Positions 26,275 through 35,765 of a stretch of 64,000 nucleotides of DNA are shown piece by piece. The notes beneath the pieces were generated by a model. The model was given only the letters and a program-made list of their open reading frames with translations, was not told the origin of the DNA and made no database searches. The DNA lies in contig NC_044571.1 in the NCBI RefSeq assembly GCF_901933205.1, positions 9,897,420-9,961,419 of the forward strand. The letters run 5' to 3'. The stretch's first letter is position 1, and every line of letters begins with the position of its first letter. The DNA comes from Camarhynchus parvulus (Eukaryota; Chordata; Aves; Passeriformes; Thraupidae). Made by a program: the position numbers and the translations under genes.

Positions 26275-27728
26275 CTATTTCCATTGCTAAACCTCTCTCC
26301 ATGATCTTTGAGAGGTCTTGGCCATAGAGGTCTCAGCTGACTGGACACTGATGAATGTGTTCATGATTTTCAAGAAGGCCAGAAAGGAGGACCCTGGAAA
26401 GTACAGGCCTGTCAGTCTCACTTCAGTGCCTGGTAAAGTTATGGAGAAGATTGTTCTGGGAGGTGTTAAAAACACAGCAAAGACAATGCAGTCATTCATC
26501 ACAGTCAACACAGCTTCATGAGGGGAAAGTCCTACTTATCAAATCTGATTTTCTTCTATGACAAGGTAACCCACCTAACTGACCAAGGGAAGCCAGTTGA
26601 TGTAATATTTTTGGATTTCAGTAAAGCTTTTGTTAGTGTCTCTCTCAGTATCCTGGACAAAACGTTCAGCCCCTAGCTGGAAAAACACACCATGTGATGG
26701 GTGAGCAGCTGACGCACAGATGGGGCACAAAGGGTTACAGTGAATGGGGGGACATCACAGTGGTGAGCTGGCACTAAGGGAGCTCCACAGGGCTCCATTC
26801 TTGGCACTGTGCTCTTCCACCATCTTCATGAAGGACTTGAACACCAGACTGGAAGGGACACTGAGCAAGTTTGCAGGTGATACAGAACTGGGAGGAGCTC
26901 TTGACTCCCTCAAAGGCGGGGAGGCCCTGCAGAGAGACCTCAACAGATGAGAGGCCTGGGCAGTCACCAACCATGTGAAATTCAACAAGGGAAAATCCTG
27001 GATTCTGCACCTGGGATGGGGCAACCCTGGATGTACAGACAGGCTGGGGAATGAGAGGCTGGAAAGCAGCACCAGGGAAAGGGACCTGGAGCTGCTGGTT
27101 GATGGAAAGTTGGGTGTGAGCCAGCAGGGCCCTGGCAGCCAGGAGGGACATCCCTGTCCTGGGGGCATCAGGGACAGCATGGCCAGCTGGGCAAGGGAGG
27201 GGATTGTCCTGCTCTGCTCTGGGGGGGCCTCACCTCGAGTGCTGGGGGCAGTTTTGGGTGCCACAATACAGAAAAGACATTAAGCTGTTAGAGAATCCAA
27301 AGGAGGGCAGTGAGGATGGAGAAGGGTCTGAAGGGGAAGCCGTGTGAGGAGGGGCTGAGGGCACTTGGTCTGTTCAGCCTGGGGGAGACTGAGAGGAGAC
27401 CTCAGTGCAGTTACAGCTTCCTTGTGAGGGGAACAGGAGGGGCAGGCACTGATCTCTGCTCTGTGCTGACAGTGACAGGAACCGAGGGAATGGCCTGAAA
27501 TTGTGTCTGGGGAGGTTTAATTTGAATATTAGAACATGGTTCTTTCCCCAGAGGGTGGCTGGGCACTGAACAGGCTCCCCAGGGCAGTGGTCACAGCACC
27601 AGCCTGGCAGAGCTCATGAAACTCTCTCAGGCACCTGGTGTGACTTGGGCTTGCCTGTGCAGGGACAGGAGCTGGACTCAATGATCCCTGGGGGTCCCTT
27701 CCAACTCAGCTTATTCTGTGATTCTGTT
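26275..27728 (+). mobile_element. CR1 LINE, partial ORF2 and 3' UTR, inactive
   Basis: The longest CR1 copy in the window, about 1.45 kb. It starts within the reverse-transcriptase domain and continues to the tail (TTCCAACTCAGC, then TATTCTGTGATTCTG). In shifted frames I can read KYRPVSLTSVPGKVMEKI, then FLDFSKAF, then LEGTLSKFAGDTELGG. The last segment is the polymerase active-site box, normally FADDT; here the first aspartate of the pair is glycine (near 26869-26883). Frameshifts and stops, such as the TGA at about 26519, separate these blocks. The element is 5'-truncated and cannot make an enzyme. It is moderately diverged. Confidence 0.93.
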
Positions 27729-30700
27729 GTTCCTGTGTCTCTCTCACTGCTGTTTCTAGTCCTGTTTACTGGGTGGTTAATGCCTTGCTTTGGTGAAGTC
27801 AAAGCTCTGCTCTCATCTCTCTTTTTCCTGAGAAATTCCTTAAATTCCAAAGACAAAGAATAACCTCAAGAAGTCCATTTAAACAGTGCCTTCCTGATGA
27901 TCGAATTGTAATCCAAGTGGCAATGAAGAGAGCATTTAACTGTTTATTTATTTAGGTAGATATGACTTAAATCTGTGACCAACAAATTCAGTCAAGTACC
28001 AAGGTTTGTGGTTTTGTCCATTGGCCTGTCAGCTGCATTACAAAAATGGTAGTTGGCTTATAAAGACTGTATTGCTCTGCAGACAAAAAGCATGTAACCA
28101 ATCCTATGCTTTAAGTGCAGCTCTGTAGACAGGATTTTCTTTTGATGAAGGGCTAGTTCAGTTTGCCAAGAAATCTTTCATACATCATGATTTGAGGTGT
28201 CACTAAAGATTAAAACTTCAAAATTTTTTCAGGTAGTAATTTAACTTTAATTTTTACCTCCAAAGATGAAAGAGAGAATTCTCTTTTAAAATGAAGAAGG
28301 TTAGATAAAGAGATAAATCACTACTACTGATAGTTTATGACCTGAATGTGGACTGGGTTTTTTTTCCAATTAATAAGATTTTCTTTCAAAAATAAAAAGA
28401 TGAATTTGAGTAGTTCATGTTAGAGATGAGCACAAGAACTGAAGAAACCAGATCAAGTCAAAGACTTCTTCTGTCAATGAAGATGTAGTGATTAATCTCA
28501 TATTCTCAGAATTCTGTTATCCAACCACAGTTTGATTGCCTCCAACACTTTGGACTGCTATCATGTCTCTTTGCATGACAAATGATTGCTGTGCCAGACC
28601 TTTGATCAACCCTCCTCTAACCAAAGCAGTGAAGAAAATCAGAGGAAGGAGGCAATGTTTCTGTAGAAAGTGCTACCAAAAAACAACAGTTCACCACTTT
28701 ATCAAGTGACATTTCTCCCTCTAGGTCCAGCCATTTCAGAAGCAAACGGGAGGAAGCTGTCAGGTAGTCCACCTGCATGAGTCAGAAAATTAATGACTTT
28801 GCATCAGAGGCTATTTTCAACCAACTTGTAATGAGACAGGGCCAAGTCCCTGCATCTCAGAACCGTGCTGCCTGTTCAAATACTCTAATTGACTCATTAA
28901 GTCTGACCACACAGGCCTTGTCATCAGCTCCAGAGAGACATTAGTGAGTGCACCTGAGTGATAATCCTCTCCCAAAACATGATGGAGGGCAATGCACTCA
29001 TCACCAGAGCTCACTCAGCCCTGCATTAGGGAGAAGACAAAATGGCAAAGCTTTCACAGGCTGTGGAAATGCTCACAGTCCCAAACAGATATTCCCTGTC
29101 CTCCCCAGGAAAATACAGATGTGCAGATGACAGCATTGCATAGGTTATCTGTACCAGGATTATACCAAGGTACAGCTAGACAAAATTCCTTACCAGGAAA
29201 TTTGCTCAGAAGAGACTTTGAATGTAACTCATTGTGATACAGCACCGATTCCCTACAGGCAGCTGAAGGAAGATGGAAAACTTTTGTGTCTGTAAAGTGG
29301 TACTGAGGACTGACTACCATTGCTAACACTAAAAAGAACATGGAAGCACTTAGAGAAAATACCCAGCAGCTGAGGATGAATTGTTACCAGGACTGGATTC
29401 TTACTTTTATTTGTAAGACCCAGGGAGTAGGAATGTGAGTGGAGTCTCACCATAGCGCAGGGGCTTTAAGGAGGTATCCTGCTGTGACAGATTTACAGCT
29501 CCACAGTCAGAGGAAATCTGGGTAATGCTGTTCTGTGCTTCCCCGAGTTGAGCAGGCAGTGATAAACCAGCTCTGACTGCTGCTGCTGAGAGCAGCTCTC
29601 TTCTGCACCCTTATTTCTCAGCTGTTTGGAGCAGCTACTGCCACTGAACAAGCCAACTTTTCTGTCTGGAGTGTCTGGAAAGTAAACTCTTGTTAGCCCT
29701 GCATGGAGGCTTATGTTTTCCACCCACTTTCCACCTCTTCCCTCCTCCCCCCAAATAATCCCTATTAGAAGTTCAAATTTGGCAAGAATGTACCTATCCA
29801 AATTAAAATAATTATTTTATATCTTCTGATAACAGATCCCAAAATCCTTTCCACACCAAATAAGGTACTTTAAGGTTGCATCTAATTTAGTTATTATTTT
29901 AATTTTCCATCCACTACCACTTTGCTGCAGAACAAAACATCAGGGAAGACATAGTCCTTTCTCCAGAATATCTGACATGGACAGGGCATGTGGCAGATGT
30001 CTCATGAAAAGTGATACAGCAGCCTTTCTCCATGGATTTTGTAATGCTAAGAAGTTCTTTCCTCCACAGGAAAAGGTGGAGAATGTTGCTGTTGATGAAA
30101 GACTGGTTGTTATGGATCATCTGCTGCATTGATGCTGACCAAGTAGAAACTTCAGAGGCTGCAACAACCAGTTTTCTGTAATTCACCTCTCCCATGCTGC
30201 TATCACATGTGTGGATCTCTCCTCCTAAATGCCACAGGTTGTGTACTTGGGCTTGTGAGCTCTGTGTATGCTAAATGTCTATGTACATTTAAAGTGGAAT
30301 CAGACTGAAAATTTCTTTAGCATAAAAAATATTTTATAGTGCTATACATATATCCATACACATAATAGGGCACAGTATATAAAAAATCATGGTCTATTTC
30401 CTTTGTAGCATGTAAAAGAATCTTGCATGTGAAACTTGTAAACCACTGCATCTCAACTCATCTAATGAACTTCATTTTCCTCTATCTACAACAAAGCTGC
30501 TCATGTCCCACAAAATGTGTGGAAGGTATTCATCCTATATATATATATATATTTCTGCTCAGTCAGGCTTGGGGTTGATGCACTATCTTTCATTTTTCTG
30601 AACAAATGAGATAAATGTAAATAAGAGAGTCACCTGCCCAGCTGGGTCTATGAACATCCTGTGGCTTTGACAGTTCTCTACTAATGTGCATTGTCATATG

Positions 30701-31390
30701 ATGATACAAAGTTTAGGTTTGACAAATTTTCAAAACTCAATAGAACATTTTTTCCTTTCCTTTTGAAGTTCCCAAGCTACTGAAAATGTATTTCATTGAC
30801 AATATTCTGCTATCACTTTAGAATAATTTTTTGATTTTCAGTGGTATAGATTTTATCATATGGCTTTCAGGCAGCCAGCAATATCTGGGTATTAATGTTT
30901 GTGTTCAATTGATCAGAGAAAAGCTCTTTCTAATATTGTTGGAGTTTTGTTTTTGTTTTTGTTTTTGTTTTTTTTTTAATATATTAATAAGGCTGTTGGG
31001 TTACAACCTGCTCTCTTTAAGGGGAGTGATGAGGAACATAACATAGTACAGGAAAATCATAGGACTCTTTTAAGAAGATGCACATCATAAAACCCCAGGA
31101 AAACAGTATTGAGGAAGAGAGAAGCAAGTTTTTTGCAGCAGGACAAAGAAACATACTAGTGCTCCTTGAAATAGATTGGCCAATTTGTTTTTTATTTGGA
31201 AAGGGAAAAATAGATATGTATGCCCAGGTATGCATTTATTTTACTAAAGCAAAAAAAAAAAAAAAGGTTTTCTAAATTGCTGGGAACTTGGAGGTGAAAA
31301 GTGTAGAGTTTCTTGTAGTCTGCTCATGCAGCCCAACAGGCTGCATAATAACTTTTGGCACCCTCATTAAGCAATAATGCCTCCTGAGCT
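27729..31390. other. Unique DNA, no gene seen
   Basis: No supported gene. A (TA)n microsatellite lies at 30536-30552 and a TTTTTG-type repeat running into poly-T at about 30946-30978. Open frames are about 100 codons or shorter. Confidence 0.45.
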
Positions 31391-31580
31391 AGCAATAAAT
31401 TATGGAACAGGTTGCCCAAAGAAGATGTGGATGCCCCATCCATGGATGTGCTTAAGATCAGGTTGGATGCAGCTCTGAGCACCCTGGTGAGGTGGAAAGT
31501 GTCCCTGTCCATGATAGGGGGTTGGAATGAGATGATCTTTAAGGTCACTTCCAACACAAGCCATTCTGTGATTCTATGAT
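31391..31580 (+). mobile_element. CR1 LINE 3'-end fragment
   Basis: ATTATGGAACAGGTTGCCCA begins the match. TTAAGATCAGGTTGGATGCA and GGGGGTTGGAATGAGATGAT follow, and it ends CATTCTGTGATTCTATGAT. The subfamily differs from the copies at 13.6 and 27.7 kb, since it keeps the GGTTGGATG and TTAAGGTCACTTCCAAC forms. It is 5'-truncated and noncoding. Confidence 0.92.
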
Positions 31581-32434
31581 TAGAATAAACATATGGGGTG
31601 AGATTTTTCATCTCTTAAAATGACAGTGTTATGTATTCACCTCTGTGCCCATTTCATCAGGGATGAAATTCTGCAACAGTCCTGCCTATTCAACTTTGCA
31701 CTTTAGTAAATGCTGTAGAAATTGCTGCTTTTTAGCCTGCCAGTCCCCTGGCTCTGTTCCCAGGATCTGGCAATATGGTGGCTGTCACATCTGCCCTTAT
31801 CTCAGCTCCATGACCTCTTTAGACACGAAAATGCTGTGTAAGATATCACTTTTCTTTGAAAAGAACTTCTAGGGAGAATCAGATGCAAACAAGTACAAAG
31901 TCAGCCTGGTGAGAAAAAGCAAATGACAAAAAAGCTGGGAGCATGCATTACTTCAAAAGCACATTGTCAACACACTATCTCAGTAAGTATAGTATGTTGA
32001 CAGGTAGAAAATCCCTCTCAGTTTACAGGCAATTGAACAATTATTTTTCAAGGAATGACAAGCTACTGAACTGCATGATGTTCTGCAAGAAAAAAACAGC
32101 ACTAACCTGAAGATTATGCCTGAAAAAGGGGCTGTAAGGGAACAGAGTCTGACAGACTGCAGGAAACTGTATATCAGGGGGAAAAGGAAACTTTCTGGAT
32201 CATAACTCCCAACTCTGGATACAAGAAGTAAACATTATGCTGAAGCAATACATCACATATTCAGGACACCCATCTCAATCCAGAATATTGAATATTTTGG
32301 GTTCTGACTGGAAACCAGGTTTAGCTGGATCTTCTGAAAGTTTGGGGGGGGTGGTTTATGGCAATAATTAGCTTAAAAATGAAAGCATTGTCTTTGCATC
32401 TCAGATTATTGACTGATGAGACTGAATGCTAAAA
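31581..32434. other. Unique DNA flanking the LTR element, no gene seen
   Basis: No supported gene. It ends with CCCATA, the left target-site copy of the LTR element. Confidence 0.45.
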
Positions 32435-32440
32435 CCCATA
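32435..32440. repeat. Target-site duplication, left copy (CCCATA)
   Basis: CCCATA directly precedes the LTR end at 32441 and is repeated exactly at 35885-35890 after the other LTR. A perfect 6-bp duplication shows that both outer ends are intact and that the element moved in as one unit. Confidence 0.93.
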
Positions 32441-32512
32441 TGTCGACGGTTGGTCACAAGGTTTTTGGGGTGAAGGAAGAGACGAGATGGGCTCCATGAT
32501 CAGAAGGCTTGA

Positions 32513-32518
32513 TTTATT
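32513..32518 (-). terminator. Polyadenylation signal in 3' LTR
   Basis: AATAAA on the minus strand, about 70 bases from the LTR's 3' end, with a GT-containing stretch (CCTTGTGACC) downstream. It fits the R/U5 cleavage signal of a retroviral transcript. Confidence 0.65.
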
Positions 32519-32637
32519 ATGTTATGATATATATATATATATTACATTATAACTATACTAAAAGAAAAGAAAAGGAGAGTTTCCAGAAGCTGCTAACTAC
32601 CTAAGAATAGAAAGTAAAGAATGAATCAACAAACCTT

Positions 32638-32720
32638 GCTCTCTCGGACTGTGTCCGAGAGAGCTCAGTTCTGGATTGGCCATTATTTCCAAACACTCAA
32701 TCTGGGCCAATCCAGAACTG
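32638..32720. promoter_or_regulatory. Paired inverted repeats in 3' LTR with CCAAT boxes
   Basis: The first hairpin is GCTCTCTCGGAC (32638-32649), a 3-base loop, and GTCCGAGAGAGC (32653-32664), perfect over 12 pairs. The second is CAGTTCTGGATTGGCC (32666-32681), a 23-base loop, and GGCCAATCCAGAACTG (32705-32720), perfect over 16 pairs. The second pair presents CCAAT in both orientations. It lies upstream of the TA-rich candidate TATA region in the minus-strand reading, as expected for a U3 promoter. Function is inferred. Confidence 0.75.
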
Positions 32721-32839
32721 ACCTGTTGCATTCCACAGAAGCAGATAACCTATTGTTTACCTTTTGTTTCTGGGGCCTCAGCTTCCCAGAAGGAAAAAAT
32801 CCTAAAGAAAGGATTTTTGTGAAAAGGATGTCTGTGACA

Positions 32840-33289
32840 TGTCACCCTTTAAATTTAATTAAAATTAAAAGAAAAATGTTTGTAATTTTCTCTGCTGAGC
32901 CATGCAGAGGAAAAAACAAACACCTGGCAGGTTATCTGTTGCCAATCAAACTCAATCATGTGCTTCTATGGGACGAACAGGGAATTTCTTCACCTGTAAA
33001 ACATAAAATTCTATGATACTACTAAAACAATCTTACTATATAAGAAAAATGCAAAAACAATGCAAAACAAAGTCCAAATCCCAACAGCTGAGTTTCAGGA
33101 AAAGTCCATGGACCTGAAATGTTCTTCTTTGCCATATCTGAAAGTCTCTTTTGGTCCTGAAACAGACTTGCTGCAGAGAATCCATCAATAGTTATCAAAC
33201 AGTTCCAAACCATTTTTTAAAAAGTTTCTAAAATGTCTTAGACACAGCCCTTTATTGAACAACTTGGGCTGAAGCTAGGTTTTGGCCCT
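32840..33289 (-). other. Internal 3' part of the LTR element, no domain recognised
   Basis: AT-rich DNA between the 3' LTR and the Pro/Ala-rich frame. It has a 63-codon open frame (minus strand, 33213-33022) ending in a hydrophobic stretch, but nothing identifies it as envelope or polymerase. It is probably noncoding remnant. Confidence 0.4.
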
Positions 33290-34783
33290 TCAATGCTTTT
33301 TGAGCTGCTGCTGCAGGTATTTCAACCCTTTTTTTATTATTTTTTTTTTTTTTTTTTTTAAACAGCAAGCAGCAGAGGGGCCTGAGAGAGACCCTGGGGG
33401 GCCAGGCCCCTCAGGCAAGCTCTGCATTAACACAGGCCACCACCCAGCTGCTAGTACAGTGGCAGTGACCAAACGCCTCTGCTCCCCAACACCACCGACA
33501 CATGCCAGCAGTGAGGGAATAGAAGCACCCCCGAGAGTCTCCGCCTCGGGTTTAGGAACATTTGTTCCCCAAAGCAAGCGAGCCATGAAGGCTTTCTGCG
33601 TCTGCAATGCAGATGCAGAGGGTGCTCTTCCCATCATTGTCTTGACAACACCCCCCTTGGGCTGCAAACCAAAGGCAGACCCCTTGGGACCCACTGTCCC
33701 CTCGCCACTGGGGCGCACGAGGGGTGTCAGAGATGACGAGCTCCAAGGAAGGACCCCAAGCCCCCCAAAAACGCTAATTTTGAAGGCAGGGATCTTGGCT
33801 ACGCCAGCATTCAGCTGACGAGCGACACCTGCTCCACGGAAAGGGAGGCTGAAGCCCTCTTCCCTTGTCCCAGCTCCTCCCGCAGGGACAGCCCTGGGAC
33901 AGCCCGAAAAACTCGGGGTGGGAGCCACGCTGGGTGCAGGGGACAGGGCCTCCGAAGGTGCCAGAACCTCTGGGGCGGGCAGCTCTGACGGCGGTCCCGC
34001 GGGCCCATCGCCGCACTCAGCATCATCCTGGACTGGAACCGGGTCGGCGGGAGGCGGCAGGGCTGTCTCCTGAACTGTGATCTCCGGCATCGGCGCTGTG
34101 GGCAAAGGCGGAACCGCCGGAGGCTCTGGAGCCAGAGGGAGCCCGTCCTCCACCGGGACGGAAGCAGCCGCGGTCTGCAAAAACGGCGAAGCCGGCCCGG
34201 GAGACAGAGGAGGAGGCGGCGGGGCCGGCCCGGGAGGGGCCGGGGGGGGCGGCGGGGGCGGTGAGTCGCTCTTCTCAGGTGGAACCTCCGACCTCGGCGC
34301 TGCTGGCAAAAGCAAGGCTGCTGGAGGCTCTGGGGGCGGCGGGAGCCCGTGCCCCGCCGGGACGGAAGCAGCCGCCGCGTCTCCGTCGTCACCAAGCAAC
34401 TCCGGGGCCGCGGGGGCGGGGCCGCTGCGGGCAGAGCCATGGCCGGCACTGCTGCCAGTGCCGCCGCCGCTAGGGCCGCACGGGGTGGCACCTGCCCCCG
34501 CGGCGCCGGCTGGGGCGGAGTGTATGGTACCGGCTGGAGCAGGGCTGGCAGCGCTGGCTGCCCCCGCGGCGCCGGCTGGGGCGGAGTGTACGGGACCGGC
34601 TGGAGCGGGGCCGGCAGCGCTGGCTGCCCCCTCTGAGAGCGGCGGGGGGAGGGAGAAGGTGGCCCCATCTGAGCATGCGCCGAAGACGGAGGAAAAAAAC
34701 CTGCAGCTCCGGGCGAAACTTCGCCCCCCCCGCTGGGACGGGGGGGCTGGGAAGCAGCCGTTTGTCCCCCTCCGAAGGGTCAT
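33290..34783 (-). CDS. Long Pro/Ala-rich frame in LTR element, function unknown
   Basis: This 497-codon open frame lies downstream of, and overlaps, the tryptophan-rich frame, in a different register. Its N-terminal third has two 22-residue PAPAG/HSAPAG-type repeats. Next come a proline run and two related segments 68 residues apart (each with an AAASVP start), then an acidic Pro/Ala stretch and a Gly-rich end running into a lysine run encoded by the poly(A) tract. Both DNA repeats keep the frame (66 and 204 bp), which favours this register as once coding. However, GC-rich DNA here is stop-poor and another minus frame is also open for 285 codons. It could be a Gag linker region, captured sequence or chance. 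No zinc knuckle or capsid signature was seen. Confidence 0.35.
   Translation of the reverse strand: MTLRRGTNGCFPAPPSQRGGRSFARSCRFFSSVFGACSDGATFSLPPPLSEGAASAAGPAPAGPVHSAPAGAAGAASAASPAPAGTIHSAPAGAAGAGATPCGPSGGGTGSSAGHGSARSGPAPAAPELLGDDGDAAAASVPAGHGLPPPPEPPAALLLPAAPRSEVPPEKSDSPPPPPPPAPPGPAPPPPPLSPGPASPFLQTAAASVPVEDGLPLAPEPPAVPPLPTAPMPEITVQETALPPPADPVPVQDDAECGDGPAGPPSELPAPEVLAPSEALSPAPSVAPTPSFSGCPRAVPAGGAGTREEGFSLPFRGAGVARQLNAGVAKIPAFKISVFGGLGVLPWSSSSLTPLVRPSGEGTVGPKGSAFGLQPKGGVVKTMMGRAPSASALQTQKAFMARLLWGTNVPKPEAETLGGASIPSLLACVGGVGEQRRLVTATVLAAGWWPVLMQSLPEGPGPPGSLSGPSAACCLKKKKKKIIKKGLKYLQQQLKKH
33329..33359 (-). repeat. Internal poly(A) tract of the LTR element
   Basis: On the plus strand there is a T-run of 7, a short ATTA-type break, then 20 T at 33340-33359. 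On the element's own strand this is a poly(A) run directly after the GC-rich part. An internal poly(A) tract far from the LTR is unusual. No AATAAA was seen just before it. Confidence 0.85.
34070..34380 (-). repeat. Imperfect duplication, 204-bp period
   Basis: About 105 bases around 34070-34176 recur at 34271-34380. Both share GGAGCCCGT and GGGACGGAAGCAGCCGC blocks, offset by 204 bases (68 codons). The repeats look roughly 75-80% alike by eye and fall within the Pro/Ala-rich frame. Confidence 0.75.
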
Positions 34784-35264
34784 CCCCCGTGAGTCGGGGG
34801 AACGGCGCCTGCCCCCTCGCTTCCGCGATCCAGGGAAAGGCAGCTGCTTTTCGTTTCAAAACCGGGAACAATGCCATGAAGACGGGATAAACGCGAGGAA
34901 CACGGGAAGTCCGACCCCAAACAGCTTGGCAGACAAATTCCATGCATTCCCATACATATGAATCCAATGCATATAGAACATTAGTAAAAAATCCAAAGAA
35001 CTTTGCCCATCGAAAAAAGTCATATAAATCTTTTTTCAACAGGAGAATTCCATCCTCCTCACCCCATTTTTGCCAGAGGGAAATAAGCCTCTCCTCTGAT
35101 GGAGAGAGATGGACCTCTGCTTTAGTGGGAAAAGTCGTCCACCATTCCAGCCACCACCATTGCAGGGCAGCATCTTCAGGAAGGGAAAACCTAATAGTAC
35201 CTTCTGAGAGAGTCCAGCACGCTCTGGCCAGCTCCTGCTCGAGGCTGAAAGGCTCTCCGGGCAT
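34470..35264 (-). CDS. Gag-position frame, Trp-rich, unrecognised
   Basis: The 264-codon frame starts 221 bases after the 5' LTR with an A at -3 of the ATG, the place where gag begins. Residues 1-200 look protein-like: W17, W36-W38 and W41-W42, a charged stretch, then an aromatic, hydrophobic segment at about residues 83-112 (FFRWAKFFGFF). That would suit a helical matrix-type domain. It has no glycine at position 2, so no N-myristoylation site. Beyond about residue 200 the frame enters GC-rich repeats and becomes Arg/Ser/Pro-rich, probably out of register. Homopolymers (7 T and 8 G on this strand, around 34694-34732) lie where the frame would need to change. I infer Gag matrix from position only; sequence recognition is lacking. 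Confidence 0.45.
   Translation of the reverse strand: MPGEPFSLEQELARACWTLSEGTIRFSLPEDAALQWWWLEWWTTFPTKAEVHLSPSEERLISLWQKWGEEDGILLLKKDLYDFFRWAKFFGFFTNVLYALDSYVWECMEFVCQAVWGRTSRVPRVYPVFMALFPVLKRKAAAFPWIAEARGQAPFPRLTGDDPSEGDKRLLPSPPVPAGGAKFRPELQVFFLRLRRMLRWGHLLPPPAALRGGSQRCRPRSSRSRTLRPSRRRGGSQRCQPCSSRYHTLRPSRRRGGRCHPVRP
34495..34626 (-). repeat. 66-bp tandem duplication in Pro/Ala-rich region
   Basis: Two adjacent units, 34495-34560 and 34561-34626, differ at only a few positions. A third start (CCCC) follows. The length is a multiple of three, so each adds 22 residues without changing frame. Confidence 0.9.
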
Positions 35265-35465
35265 CTTCCTGGAGGCTTCAAAAGGTCCTTTTTGTGGTCA
35301 GCCTTGCTGTGAACTCTGTCCAAATCTGGATCTTCGGTTCTTCAGCTCCTGGCTAAATCCACTTCTGTGGTCACCTGTGAGATGACCATCAATGCCACAT
35401 ATTCGGGGTTTACCCAAATGCAGCAATGCTCCTCTGGAGTCTCACCAAGTGATAAATGTCCTCAG

Positions 35466-35484
35466 AAACACGAGGGGTCACAAA
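35466..35484 (-). promoter_or_regulatory. Primer binding site, tRNA-Trp-like (imperfect)
   Basis: Directly after the 5' LTR the minus strand reads ATTTGTGACCCCTCGTG. The tRNA-Trp site used by avian sarcoma/leukosis viruses begins TGGTGACCCC and continues GACGTG, so this resembles it with one missing G and changes after the C-run. The match is by eye and from memory. Position is exactly as expected. Confidence 0.5.
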
Positions 35485-35557
35485 TTGTCGTCGGTTGGTC
35501 ACAAGGTTTTCGGGGTGAAGGAAGAGACGAGATGGGCTCCATGATCAGAAGGCTTGA

Positions 35558-35563
35558 TTTATT
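35558..35563 (-). terminator. Polyadenylation signal in 5' LTR
   Basis: AATAAA on the minus strand, the counterpart of 32513-32518. In proviruses the 5' copy is normally not used for 3'-end formation. Confidence 0.5.
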
Positions 35564-35682
35564 ATGTTATGATATATATATATATATTACATTATAACTA
35601 TACTAAAAGAAAAGAAAAGGAGAGTTTCCAGAAGCTGCTAACTACCTAAGAATAGAAAGTAAAGAATGAATCAACAAACCTT

Positions 35683-35765
35683 GCTCTCTCGGACTGTGTC
35701 CGAGAGAGCTCAGTTCTGGATTGGCCATTATTTCCAAACACTCAATCTGGGCCAATCCAGAACTG
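35683..35765. promoter_or_regulatory. Paired inverted repeats in 5' LTR with CCAAT boxes
   Basis: Exact counterpart of 32638-32720. Arms are at 35683-35694/35698-35709 and at 35711-35726/35750-35765. This is the copy that would act in the promoter. Confidence 0.75.

Larger units (their letters stand above)
32441..32839 (-). repeat. 3' LTR (399 bp)
   Basis: Read on the minus strand it begins TGTCACAGAC and ends CGTCGACA. It contains the paired inverted repeats with CCAAT boxes (32638-32720), an alternating TA run at about 32527-32542 that may serve as a TATA element, and AATAAA at 32513-32518. It differs from the 5' LTR at two positions near its 3' end (plus-strand 32446 and 32465). Confidence 0.95.

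Noticed and set aside
26755..27264. 169- and 125-codon minus-strand frames
   Set aside because: They are antisense to the plus-strand CR1 copy.
32660..32905. CRISPR-like or phage-type system
   Set aside because: The inverted repeats are single structures inside LTRs and there are no spaced repeat arrays; the DNA is vertebrate.
33282..33818. 178-codon plus-strand frame, and other plus-strand frames up to 294 codons at 34077-34961, inside the LTR element
   Set aside because: They are antisense to the element's own frames and arise from stop-poor GC-rich DNA; strand is set by the primer site, AATAAA and gag-position frame.
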